A DNA stretch of 64,000 nucleotides from Nitrosovibrio sp. Nv4 (lineage in GTDB: Bacteria > Pseudomonadota > Alphaproteobacteria > Acetobacterales > Acetobacteraceae): the NCBI GenBank assembly GCA_943330455.2, contig CALQHT020000001.1, positions 16,913 to 80,912 of the forward strand, written 5' to 3'. How positions within the stretch are numbered: position 1 is the first letter of the stretch; every line of letters begins with the position of its first letter. The translations under genes were made by a program, and so were the position numbers. Of the stretch, positions 8,878 to 19,497 are shown one piece after another. Below the pieces are notes generated by a model, which was not told the DNA's origin, did no database searches, and worked only from the letters and a program-made list of their open reading frames with translations.

Positions 8878-8990
8878 CTGGTTGCTTTGCTCGACGACCC
8901 AACCGCTCAGCCCGATCCGGGGCCGCGGAAACCAATCCGATTGCCGGAACAGCCGGACGCGATACGCGTCCGGCCGAAGCGAGGCAGGAT

Positions 8991-9317
8991 CTACTTCACC
9001 GACGAGTACGGGGTCGGGCCGAGGATGAAATTCTTCACGTTGGCGACGATCGGGCCATTTTCCTCGGTCTTGGCGCGGGCGGCCATCCATTCCGGGTCGG
9101 CGCCGAACTTGTTCCACTTCTGCTCACGCTCCGCCAGCGACTCCCAGGCGAGCATGTAATACAGGGTCTGGTTGGACTCGCCGATGACCGTGGTCCAGAA
9201 GCCCGCCTGCTTGATGCCGTGCTTTTCCCACAGCTTCAGCGTGATGGTGTCGAAGCGCTTGTTCAGGTCGGGCAGCTTGCCTGGCACGCACTCATAGATC
9301 CGCAATTCGTACAGCAT
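8991..9317 (-). CDS. NIPSNAP family protein
   Basis: A 108-residue single-domain protein beginning MLYELRIYECVPGKLPDL, the hallmark opening of NIPSNAP proteins (dimeric ferredoxin-like alpha/beta barrel). It also has GFWTTVIGESNQTLYYMLAW and an aromatic-rich C-terminal half. The start at 9317 is preceded by GGGAGGAACCACC, a strong ribosome-binding site; the frame is open for another 51 codons but these are repeats and unlike the family. Function is poorly known in bacteria; relatives occur near catabolic genes and may be small monooxygenase-like or carrier proteins. It is divergent from the ThDP-enzyme gene, sharing a 209-bp intergenic region. Confidence 0.85.
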   Translation of the reverse strand: MLYELRIYECVPGKLPDLNKRFDTITLKLWEKHGIKQAGFWTTVIGESNQTLYYMLAWESLAEREQKWNKFGADPEWMAARAKTEENGPIVANVKNFILGPTPYSSVK

Positions 9318-9422
9318 GGTGGTTCCTCCCAATCGAGTGACCATCGCAGTGTGCTGTGGTCGGGCGCGGTGGGCAAGCGGCGACACTTGCGCCGCTCCCC
9401 GGGGCAAAACGGAGCAAGCTCC

Positions 9423-9460
9423 GGGGCGAACCCGGGGAGCGAACCCAGGGGCGAACCCAG
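9423..9460 (+). repeat. Short tandem repeat GGGGCGAACCC-type
   Basis: Three consecutive imperfect units of 11-14 bases: GGGGCGAACCC, GGGGAGCGAACCCA, GGGGCGAACCCA. They sit in the divergent intergenic region between the NIPSNAP and ThDP-enzyme genes. A role as binding sites for a regulator is possible but untested; slippage is the simplest origin. Confidence 0.6.
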
Positions 9461-9526
9461 AGGAGAACATTGACGGCGCCCGCCCGCTGTTTCAGCCTGC
9501 CCGCGATTTGGGGGAGACACCACGAC

Positions 9527-11182
9527 ATGGCTTCTGACTACACCGTCGGCGACCTGGTTGCCGAGTTCCTGGCAGCGTGCGGCGTGACCACGGCCTTTGG
9601 CATCGCATCCGTCCACAACATTCCGATGCTGGACGCGATCGGCCGACGCAACACCATCCGCTTCATGATGGCGCGAGGCGAACTGGGCGGTGCGCATATG
9701 GCGGACGGCTATGCCCGCGTGAACGGTGGGCTCGGTGTCATCTTCTCTTCCACCGGTCCTGGAGCGGCCAACGCGATCGGCGGCCTGATCGAGGCGCAAT
9801 TCGCCGGCTCCCCGGTTCTGCACATCACCGGGCACACCGCGAGCCGCCACGCCGACCGCGAAATGGGCACCGTCCATGATCCCATGGATCAGCTCGGCAT
9901 GATGCGCTCGGTCTGCAAATCCGCCTACCGTATCCGCTCTGCCCAGGGCGCGATCGGCGTGCTGACCCGCGCCGCCGTCGATGCTCTGTCCGCGCCGATG
10001 GGGCCGGTCAGCATCGAGGTGCCGATCGATCTGCAACGCCAGAAGATCGACCGCCCGGCGATCCTGGACAATTTCGTGCTGCCGTTGCCGACTCCGCGCA
10101 CGCCCACCGCGTCGGAACTGGACGAACTCGCCGCCCGCGTCATGGCCGCCAAGCGTCCGCTGCTGTGGCTGGGCAACGGCGCCAAGAACGCCGGCAAGGA
10201 AGCCGCGCGTCTGCTGGACCTGGGCTTCGGCATGGTCACGAGCTGGAACGGGCGCGGCACGGTGCCGGAGGACCATCCGCTCAACCTCGGCGGCCTGACC
10301 GGCAATGGCCTGCCGATGGTCACCGATTTCTACAAGACGGTCGATCTGTGCCTGGTCGTCGGCTGCCGCCTGCGCGGGCATGAAACCGGCGATTTCGCGG
10401 TCACCTTGCCGGAAAATATGATCCAGATCGACACCGACCCCGCGGCCAATGGCCGAACCTACCCGAGCAACTACTTCGTCACCGGCGATTCGCAGGCCAC
10501 GCTCGCCGGCCTGCTTTCCCGGATCGAGGGCAAGCTGGAGGTCGCGCCCGGCTACACCGATGAGTTCGCCGCCCTGAAACGGAACGCGCAGTCGGAGTTC
10601 ATCACCACCCTCGGTGCCTATGGCACGTTCTCCGACCAGTTGCGCCAGGTGATGCCGAAGGATGCGATCTGGGTGCGCGACATCACCCAGAACAACACCA
10701 CCTGGGGCAACCGCGTCTTCCCGATCTACAATCCGCACCAGAACGTGTACCCGGTCGGTGCCGGCATCGGGCAGGGGCTGCAACTGGGCATCGGCGCGGC
10801 GGCGGCGGCCGGTGACCGCAAGACCGTGGTCATGAGCGGTGACGGCGGCTTCTTCCTGAACGTGGGCGAGTTGTGGACCGCGGTGCAGGAAAAACTTGAT
10901 ATGTGCGTCATCGTCATGAACGACAACGGCTATGGCGTGATCAAGCGCATCCAGGACGCAACCCAGGGAAGGCGGTTCTTCGCCGATCTGCAAAGCCCCG
11001 ACCTGGGCAAGCTGGCCGCGCTGTCGGACATCCCGTTCTTCAAGGTCCAGCAGGCCGAGGCGTTCGGTGCCACGGTCGCCAAGGCTCTGGCGATCAAGGG
11101 CCTGACCATGGTCGAGGTGGATATGACCGCCGTCGGCGAATTCCCGCCCTACTACCCGTTCAACCTTCTGCCCAAGCGGTGA
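9527..11182 (+). CDS. Thiamine-diphosphate-dependent enzyme, acetolactate-synthase-like
   Basis: A 551-residue protein of the acetolactate synthase / benzoylformate decarboxylase / oxalyl-CoA decarboxylase superfamily. The N-terminal Pyr domain has the cofactor-activating glutamate in ARGELGGAHMADGYAR (about 46-61). A central domain precedes the PP domain with the ThDP/Mg motif GDGGFFLNVGELW...NDN (about 438-470). The start at 9527 follows GGGGGAG at 9510-9516; the 57 upstream codons encode repeats and are unlike the family. Reaction could be ligation or decarboxylation of a 2-oxo acid. It is not obviously the biosynthetic IlvB because no small subunit gene (ilvN/ilvH) follows and ilvD is about 43 kb away. 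The MFS gene downstream suggests uptake of a substrate. Confidence 0.87.
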   Translation: MASDYTVGDLVAEFLAACGVTTAFGIASVHNIPMLDAIGRRNTIRFMMARGELGGAHMADGYARVNGGLGVIFSSTGPGAANAIGGLIEAQFAGSPVLHITGHTASRHADREMGTVHDPMDQLGMMRSVCKSAYRIRSAQGAIGVLTRAAVDALSAPMGPVSIEVPIDLQRQKIDRPAILDNFVLPLPTPRTPTASELDELAARVMAAKRPLLWLGNGAKNAGKEAARLLDLGFGMVTSWNGRGTVPEDHPLNLGGLTGNGLPMVTDFYKTVDLCLVVGCRLRGHETGDFAVTLPENMIQIDTDPAANGRTYPSNYFVTGDSQATLAGLLSRIEGKLEVAPGYTDEFAALKRNAQSEFITTLGAYGTFSDQLRQVMPKDAIWVRDITQNNTTWGNRVFPIYNPHQNVYPVGAGIGQGLQLGIGAAAAAGDRKTVVMSGDGGFFLNVGELWTAVQEKLDMCVIVMNDNGYGVIKRIQDATQGRRFFADLQSPDLGKLAALSDIPFFKVQQAEAFGATVAKALAIKGLTMVEVDMTAVGEFPPYYPFNLLPKR

Positions 11183-11332
11183 TTTTGGTGACAGGGCGGG
11201 CGCGGAACCGAGAAACGGCGTGATTTTGGACCGCGGTTGTGCCTCTGCCCTGTCGACCGTTTGGGACATGACGCGGTTCATCGCGCCCCCCCTGTCATCG
11301 CGTCGCGACGACGCTGATTCCTCCGGTTCGGC

Positions 11333-12556
11333 ATGAAGATTCCGCTCTGGTTCACGGCGCTGGCGGCCACCACCGGCATACAGATGGCCACCAGCTACAT
11401 GAGCCAGAGCCTGCCGGTGATCGCTCCGCTGTTGACCGCCGGCATCGGTGTGGGCCCGGAGCAGATCGGCTCGATCACCGCGTTGAACTCGCTGGGTTCG
11501 GTGTTGTTCATGGCGTTCGGCACACCCATCGTGGTGCGCTTCGGCCCGCTGCGTGCGTTGCAGGTCGCCGTGATTTGCGCGGCCTGCTCCCTGGCGCTGC
11601 TGTCCGTGGGCATTTGGCCTGTGGTCATCGCCTCGGCGTTGCTGTTGGGGTTGTCCTATGGACCGGCCCCCGCGGCCTCGACCCGAATTCTGGCCGCAAC
11701 GGCGATCGCGCGTCATCGCGGACTGATATTCTCGATCAAGCAGGCGGGAGCGCAATTGGGCGGCGTGCTGGCCGGCCTGACGATCGCCCCGATGGCGGCC
11801 GTGTTCGGCTGGACGGCTGGTCTGGCGCTGCCAGTGACTATCGGCCTGCTGGCGGCGTTGGCGGTCAATCCGCTGCGCCGACCGTTGGAGATCGCGCGCG
11901 ATCCGCCGCGGCCGATCTCTCCGAGTGCTCTGTTTCACTGGAACAATCTGCGTGCGCCGTTCAGCGCCGTCATGGCCAGCGGGCAGCTCATGGCCATGAC
12001 TGTCCTGACGACGTGCCTGGCGATCGTGCAGGGGTGCCTGTTCTCCTTCTGCGTCACCTATCTGGTCACCACGCGCGGCATGTCCCTGACCGAGGCCGGG
12101 ATCGCTTACGCATGCATGCAGGGTGGCGCGATGGTCGGCAGGATCATCGTCGGTTGGGCGGCTGACCGCACCCAGAGCGCCCTGCGCAACATGGTCGTGC
12201 AAGGGTGGGCCTCGGCCGGCCTGGTCATGGTTTGGGTGTGGTTGCCCACGGATTCCGGCCTGCTGCTGACCGGCGCGCTCGCGCTGGTCATGGGCCTTGT
12301 CTGTGCCAGTTGGCCGGGCCTGATGCTGTCGGAGATTTCCCGTCTGGCGCCGCCCGGTCGGATCGCCGATGCAGCGTCAGGCTCCACGATGATCACGTTC
12401 ATGGGATACGTGGTCGGGCCCATGCTGTTCGCGCAAGGCCTGCGCATTTTCGAGACATGGACGATCCCCTATGCGCTGGTGACAACCCAAATGGTGATCA
12501 TGTCGGCCGTATTGACCGTCTGGGTCTGGCGGCGAGAGCACGCACATTCCGGGTGA
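11333..12556 (+). CDS. MFS transporter
   Basis: A 407-residue integral membrane protein with about 12 hydrophobic segments in two six-helix halves and a central cytoplasmic loop (about 184-205, RRPLEIARDPPRPISPSALF). The loop 2-3 signature is degenerate (FGTPIVVRFGPLRALQ), and FSIKQAGAQLGGVLAG marks helix 5. It imports or exports a small organic compound by a cation-coupled mechanism. It follows the ThDP-enzyme gene on the same strand after 150 bases, so it may carry that enzyme's substrate. It is not closely similar to the two tandem MFS proteins downstream. Confidence 0.88.
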   Translation: MKIPLWFTALAATTGIQMATSYMSQSLPVIAPLLTAGIGVGPEQIGSITALNSLGSVLFMAFGTPIVVRFGPLRALQVAVICAACSLALLSVGIWPVVIASALLLGLSYGPAPAASTRILAATAIARHRGLIFSIKQAGAQLGGVLAGLTIAPMAAVFGWTAGLALPVTIGLLAALAVNPLRRPLEIARDPPRPISPSALFHWNNLRAPFSAVMASGQLMAMTVLTTCLAIVQGCLFSFCVTYLVTTRGMSLTEAGIAYACMQGGAMVGRIIVGWAADRTQSALRNMVVQGWASAGLVMVWVWLPTDSGLLLTGALALVMGLVCASWPGLMLSEISRLAPPGRIADAASGSTMITFMGYVVGPMLFAQGLRIFETWTIPYALVTTQMVIMSAVLTVWVWRREHAHSG

Positions 12557-12683
12557 ACCCCATTGGAACCGGATGGGACCCCCATTGCAACGCCATCCAG
12601 CGCTTGCCAATTCGAAACCGCCAACGCATGAAGACGGTCCGTCTCGCCCCCCAATCTCGTTTCCCAGGATCCCATTGAATCGC

Positions 12684-13052
12684 ATGAAGTCCAACTGCAT
12701 GGCGATCGCGCTGGCCCTTGCCGTGTCAGCCTGCGCCGGGCCGCCGCCGCCTCCACCGCCCCCAAAACAAACCGTGGTGGACGGTTTCTACCGCGGCACC
12801 AGCACCAGGTTCCAGGCCGGCAGCCGACAATGCCCGCGCCCGGGGCTTGTCACAGTGCAGATGTGGGATCGTCGCTTCCAGTATCGCTGGGCCTATCAGG
12901 TCTTTGTTGATGCCGAAGTCCTGGACGACGGCACCGTCAGGGGCCAGGGGCCCGGCATCACGCTGCTGGGCCGCTATGCGGACAAGAAAATGGAGGGCGA
13001 CGTCACCAATGGCGACTGCGGGTTGCACTTTACGGTGATGCTGCGGGAATAG
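12684..13052 (+). CDS. Small proline-rich lipoprotein of unknown function
   Basis: A 122-residue predicted lipoprotein: a lysine near the start, a hydrophobic segment, and a lipobox VSAC with the acceptor cysteine at about residue 17, followed by a run of eight prolines. The mature part (about 90 residues) has GFYRGTSTRFQAGSRQCPRPG, two further cysteines, and a beta-rich pattern, but no family I recognise. The start was moved to 12684 because only from there does a signal peptide begin. It would be anchored in the periplasmic face of a membrane. It sits between MFS genes without an evident link. Confidence 0.75.
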   Translation: MKSNCMAIALALAVSACAGPPPPPPPPKQTVVDGFYRGTSTRFQAGSRQCPRPGLVTVQMWDRRFQYRWAYQVFVDAEVLDDGTVRGQGPGITLLGRYADKKMEGDVTNGDCGLHFTVMLRE

Positions 13053-13185
13053 CGGCCGGCCTCTTGGCGGAGGTCCCTGGGCAAGAGACATCGACGCGCA
13101 CACCAAACCCGCGCCCAAAGCGTTTCAGAGCCGTGGAAACGCCCCCTACACTCACCCTGGAACCAGTCCAGGACCAAGCCGCGAC

Positions 13186-14424
13186 ATGCAATCCCGTCCG
13201 ATCGATCCATCCAGCGTGGAAAGCCGAGCGTCCTGGGTCATTGCGATCGTAACGCTGATCATTCTGGCGATCGCCTATGGTGCGCCGCTGATGACCGCGG
13301 TTGCGCTCAAGCCGATCGCAGTCGACCTTCAGGTCCCGCGTTCCGACCCCGCGCTAGCAAGTTCGCTCTCCTATCTGGGTGCGGGCCTGGGGGGCATCCT
13401 GATGGGATGGATGACCGAGCGTATCGGCGTGCGCATTATCGTCATGTTTGGCGCGGTGATGATCGCCGCCGGCATGGCGCTGTCCGCCTCGGGCGGGCTT
13501 GGCACGCTCTATATCGGCCATGGCGTGCTGATGGGCCTGTTTGGCGCGTCCTGCATGTTCTCGCCGTTGATGACCTATGTCAGCCGCTGGTTCGACCGGC
13601 GGCGAGGCACCGCCGTCGCCCTCATCTCCTCCGGCCAATACATCGCGGGCGTTGTCTGGCCGAGCCTCATACAACTCGGCGTGGAGTGGTATGGGTGGCG
13701 ACCGACGATGATTGCGTTCGGGTTGCTGGTCGCCGGCGGAGTCTTGCCGCTGGCGTTGATCTTCCTGCGTCCACCGCCCGCGGCGCCGGTGTCAGGTTCT
13801 CTTCACGGCGGCCCCCGGGTAGGCACTCGGGTCATCGGCTTGCATCCGAACGTTGCGCTCGGCCTGTTGTCGTTCGCCATTTTCTGCTGTTGCATGACCA
13901 TGTCGATGCCGATGCAGCATATGGTGGCGTTCTGTAGCGATATCGGCATCGGCCCGACGCATGGCGCGGCGATGCTGTCGGTCCTGCTCGGTTGCGCGTT
14001 TTTTGCCCGCCAGTTCTGGGGCTGGCTGTCCGACCGGATCGGGGGCCTCCAAACCATTCTGCTCGGTTCCATGGCACAGGCAGTGGCCATGAGCGGGTTC
14101 CTCGTCACCCAGGACGAAATGGGACTGTTCGCGGTGTCCGCGGCCTTCGGGTTGGGTTTTTCCGGGCTGATCCCATCCTACGTGCTGGCGGTGCGTGCGT
14201 TCTACCCAGCCTCGGAAGCGAGCTGGCGGGTCCCGGTCATTATGTTCGCTGGGCTGCTTGGCATGGCCGGTGGCGGTTGGACCGCGGGCCTCGTGTATGA
14301 CCATTATGGCTTCTACACGCCGGCTTTCGCCACCGGACTGGGCTTCAATCTGTTGAACCTGGTGGTGATTTTGCCCATGGTGCTGCTGCAAAGAACCTCG
14401 CGATTGCGCTTGGCGGCCGGATAA
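13186..14424 (+). CDS. MFS transporter, tandem paralogue 1
   Basis: A 412-residue, 12-segment MFS protein. The loop 2-3 motif is GWMTERIGVRIIVMFGAVM (about 86-104); RWFDRRRGTAVALISSGQYI (about 132-151) and FWGWLSDRIGGLQTILLG are similar to the oxalate:formate / monocarboxylate antiporter branch. It is followed after only 19 bases by a clear paralogue with the same order of motifs, so the pair arose by tandem duplication and is probably co-transcribed. The cargo is likely an organic anion, but this is inference from the branch. Confidence 0.9.
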   Translation: MQSRPIDPSSVESRASWVIAIVTLIILAIAYGAPLMTAVALKPIAVDLQVPRSDPALASSLSYLGAGLGGILMGWMTERIGVRIIVMFGAVMIAAGMALSASGGLGTLYIGHGVLMGLFGASCMFSPLMTYVSRWFDRRRGTAVALISSGQYIAGVVWPSLIQLGVEWYGWRPTMIAFGLLVAGGVLPLALIFLRPPPAAPVSGSLHGGPRVGTRVIGLHPNVALGLLSFAIFCCCMTMSMPMQHMVAFCSDIGIGPTHGAAMLSVLLGCAFFARQFWGWLSDRIGGLQTILLGSMAQAVAMSGFLVTQDEMGLFAVSAAFGLGFSGLIPSYVLAVRAFYPASEASWRVPVIMFAGLLGMAGGGWTAGLVYDHYGFYTPAFATGLGFNLLNLVVILPMVLLQRTSRLRLAAG

Positions 14425-14443
14425 CCAGCATGAAAGGCGACCC

Positions 14444-15688
14444 ATGACAGGCCCCAATCCAGGCAGCGGTGCCGGTAGCGTCGAGAGCCGAACGTCCTGG
14501 ATCGTCGCGTGCGTGGCCTTGGCGGTCCTGACCATGTCCTATGGCGGGCCGCTCGTCACGGTTGTCGCCCTGAAACCCATAGCCGCGGAGTTCAACACGA
14601 CCCGTTCGGCCCCGGCATTGGCGATTTCGCTGACCTATATCGGCGCCGGATTGGGCGGGATCGCGATGGGTTGGCTGGCCGAGCGGATTGGAATCCGCGT
14701 GGTGGTGATGGGATGCGGCTCGATGATAGGGGCCGGGCTTTTGATCTCGTCGTTCGGTGGGCTGTGGCAGCTATATGCCTGCAACCTGTTGCTGGTCGGG
14801 CTGCTCGGTGCGGCGGGGATGTTCGCGCCCCTGATGACCTATGTCACACGATGGTTTGACCACCGGCGAGGATCAGCGATCGCGTTGATCTCCTCCGGCC
14901 AATACGTCGCCGGTGCGGTTTGGCCGTCGGTCTTCCAGTTCGGGATCGATGAGGCCGGGTGGCGCTGGACGATGTTCGGGTTCGGGCTGCTGACCATGCT
15001 GGTGATCGTGCCGCTCGCCGCTATTTTCCTGCATCCGCCGCCGGTGCCACCGCAGGAAGGTTCGGCGTATGCCGGTCCGGCCGTCGGCAAGCGCGTGCTG
15101 GGATTGCCGGCGAACGTGGTCATGGCGATGCTCGCGAGCGCGGTGTTCTGTTGCTGTGTCACCATGTCGATGCCGTTGGCGCATATGGTCGCATTTTGCA
15201 GCGATATCGGCATCAAGCCGGCCCATGGCGCCATTATGCTCTCGGTCCTGCTGGGCAGCGCGTTTATCTCGCGGCAGTTCTGGGGCTGGCTCGCGGACCG
15301 AATGGGCGGTTTGAAGACGATCCTGTTTGCTTCCACCGGTCAGGCGGTGGCAATGGCCGGGTTCCTGATGACCCAGGATGAGGTCGGTCTGTTCACTATT
15401 TCCGCCGCGTTCGGCCTTGGGTTCGGTGGCCTGATCCCAGGCTACGTATTGGCGATCCGGGATCTTTTTCCGGCCAGCGAAGCCAGTTGGCGCATCCCAC
15501 TCGTGCTGTTTCCCGGCTCGCTCGGCATGGCTGTCGGCGGATGGTTGGCTGGCGCCATGTATGATGCCTATGGCTTCTACGGCCCGGCGTTTGCGATCGG
15601 TGTGCTGTTCAATTTCTTCAACCTGCTCCTGATCGGCGCCCTGGTGATACGCCATCGTGCCGCCCGGCTTGCACCGGTCCCGGGCTGA
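14444..15688 (+). CDS. MFS transporter, tandem paralogue 2
   Basis: A 414-residue MFS protein strongly similar to its upstream neighbour: both open with VESR(A/T)SWI and contain ALISSGQY(I/V)AG, FCCC(M/V)TMSMP, HMVAFCSDIGI, and a conserved ending near YGFY(T/G)PAFA. The gap is 19 bases, and the MBL-fold gene follows 13 bases later, so the three genes form an operon. The paralogues have diverged mainly in the loop after helix 6 (about residues 200-215) and the C-terminal tail, consistent with different cargo or heteromer formation. The four-residue FCCC patch in helix 7 is shared by both. Confidence 0.9.
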   Translation: MTGPNPGSGAGSVESRTSWIVACVALAVLTMSYGGPLVTVVALKPIAAEFNTTRSAPALAISLTYIGAGLGGIAMGWLAERIGIRVVVMGCGSMIGAGLLISSFGGLWQLYACNLLLVGLLGAAGMFAPLMTYVTRWFDHRRGSAIALISSGQYVAGAVWPSVFQFGIDEAGWRWTMFGFGLLTMLVIVPLAAIFLHPPPVPPQEGSAYAGPAVGKRVLGLPANVVMAMLASAVFCCCVTMSMPLAHMVAFCSDIGIKPAHGAIMLSVLLGSAFISRQFWGWLADRMGGLKTILFASTGQAVAMAGFLMTQDEVGLFTISAAFGLGFGGLIPGYVLAIRDLFPASEASWRIPLVLFPGSLGMAVGGWLAGAMYDAYGFYGPAFAIGVLFNFFNLLLIGALVIRHRAARLAPVPG

Positions 15689-15701
15689 AGCGGAGCGGAC
15701 G

Positions 15702-16517
15702 ATGCCAGCCCATATCTGCACTGGCTGTGGTGTTCAGTATCCGAATGCCGAGAGTCCGCCCTCGCAGTGTGTCATCTGCCGCGACGATCGCCGGTTGGGT
15801 GTTGGAGCGAAGCAAACTTGGACCACCCAGGCCGAGATGCGTGGCACCCACTTCAACGCATTCCGCCGGCATGAACCTGGGCTGATGGGAATCGGGACCT
15901 TGCCCAGCTTTGCCATGGGGCAGCGGGCGCTGCTGCTACGGACAGCGCAAGGCAACATTCTTTGGGATTGCCTAAGCTTCCTGGATGACGCGACGATCGC
16001 TCTGATTGGCGCTCTGGGCGGCATTTCGGCGATTGCGGCGTCCCACCCGCACTACTACGGCGCGATGATCGAATGGAGCCACGCGTTCAATTCGGCACCG
16101 GTCTACCTCCATGCGGCGGACCGGAAATTCATCACCCGGCTCGATTCCAGCATCACGTTCTGGGAGGACGACGCGTTCCAGGTCATCCCCGGTGTGACCT
16201 TGCTGCGGGTTGGCGGCCATTTCGCCGGTAGTTCCGTCATGCACTGGGCGCAGGGCGCGGGCGGGCGAGGGGCATTGCTGGCGAGCGACACGCTCCGGAT
16301 TGGACCGGACGGGATGATTTCATTCATGCGCAGCTATCCGAACCTGATCCCGTTGGATGCCAGCACGGCCTATCGCATCGCCGATACATTGTTGGCTCGA
16401 CCGTTCGATTCCATTTACGGCAGCTTCTGGGATCAGATGGTTGCCGCCGACGGCCAGTCCCTGTTGTCGAGATCGGTGCAACGCTACGTCCACGCCGTCA
16501 CCAACCCGCCCGATTGA
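15702..16517 (+). CDS. MBL-fold hydrolase-like protein with N-terminal zinc-ribbon
   Basis: A 271-residue protein. The first 30 residues carry four cysteines (CTGC and CVIC) as in a small zinc ribbon. The rest resembles the metallo-beta-lactamase fold: HPHYYG (about 111-116) stands where the metal-binding HxHxDH would be, GGHFAGSSVMHW (about 167-178) is the second histidine strand, and LLASDT the Asp strand. HxH is followed by YYG rather than DH, so the metal site is atypical and may bind one ion. The start at 15702 is chosen because earlier codons overlap the upstream transporter. It ends 6 bases from the convergent kinase gene. Confidence 0.8.
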   Translation: MPAHICTGCGVQYPNAESPPSQCVICRDDRRLGVGAKQTWTTQAEMRGTHFNAFRRHEPGLMGIGTLPSFAMGQRALLLRTAQGNILWDCLSFLDDATIALIGALGGISAIAASHPHYYGAMIEWSHAFNSAPVYLHAADRKFITRLDSSITFWEDDAFQVIPGVTLLRVGGHFAGSSVMHWAQGAGGRGALLASDTLRIGPDGMISFMRSYPNLIPLDASTAYRIADTLLARPFDSIYGSFWDQMVAADGQSLLSRSVQRYVHAVTNPPD

Positions 16518-16523
16518 CGGCGT

Positions 16524-18938
<2,415 letters not shown>

Positions 18939-19497
18939 CGGATCAGCCTCTGATGTCGCGGCATGTCTGCTGGGTCAAAGCTCCATCTTAGAGGCTCCTG
19001 GCTCGAATGCCAGAACAAAAAATACCAATAATTCGATATTTTGATATGGCGCTTCTTGGGTCGCTTCCTGGGGTACGCCGCGGGGTGGATTGGCGTGGCA
19101 ATGGAGCGTGACCGACGGCGTGGCAAGCATGGCGAAGGCGGGGGGCGCATGACGAAATTGTCGCGGACTCAGCGCGGGCGCGGGATAACCAAGGCGGCAA
19201 GGATCCTGCCGCCATATGGTGTCCGTTTCGATGGTGGCGCGTGTGGCTGTCGGAGGCTTGCCGGTGTTCGCGGCAAGGCCAGCCTGATGAAGCTGTCAAA
19301 CGTGCCATGAATGTGGCGGACAGTCTGTCAATCCATCCCTTTCTCGCGGTCGACGCCGCTGATGCCACGGCCGGGATTTTATAACGAACCCGGACTGGTC
19401 AGACAATGCCAGTATCAAATGAGACAATAGCTGAAACCAACCCAAATGCGCGAAATCCGACGTAAAATTAGCGATAATTCGGAAACGCTCGGTAGGA
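18939..19497. other. Intergenic region upstream of the hybrid kinase (559 bp)
   Basis: Nothing coding can be supported. Two AT-rich islands stand out from the GC-rich background, around 19010-19055 and 19380-19485. The first lies about 80-110 bases before the kinase start and is the likely promoter. A frame of 89 codons at 19041-19310 has no ribosome-binding site, no recognisable family and Arg/Gly-rich composition, so it is not reported as a gene. Confidence 0.6.

Noticed and set aside
9527..11182. Biosynthetic acetolactate synthase ilvB
   Set aside because: No ilvN/ilvH small subunit or ilvC neighbour; context is catabolic, so only the superfamily is given.
9263..12202. Open frame of 979 codons on the minus strand
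   Set aside because: It lies antisense to the ThDP-enzyme and MFS genes, both with clear motifs; composition is His/Gln/Arg-rich as expected from a GC-rich shadow frame.
19041..19310. Short frame of 89 codons between kinase and DMT genes
   Set aside because: No ribosome-binding site, no family and no conserved pattern.
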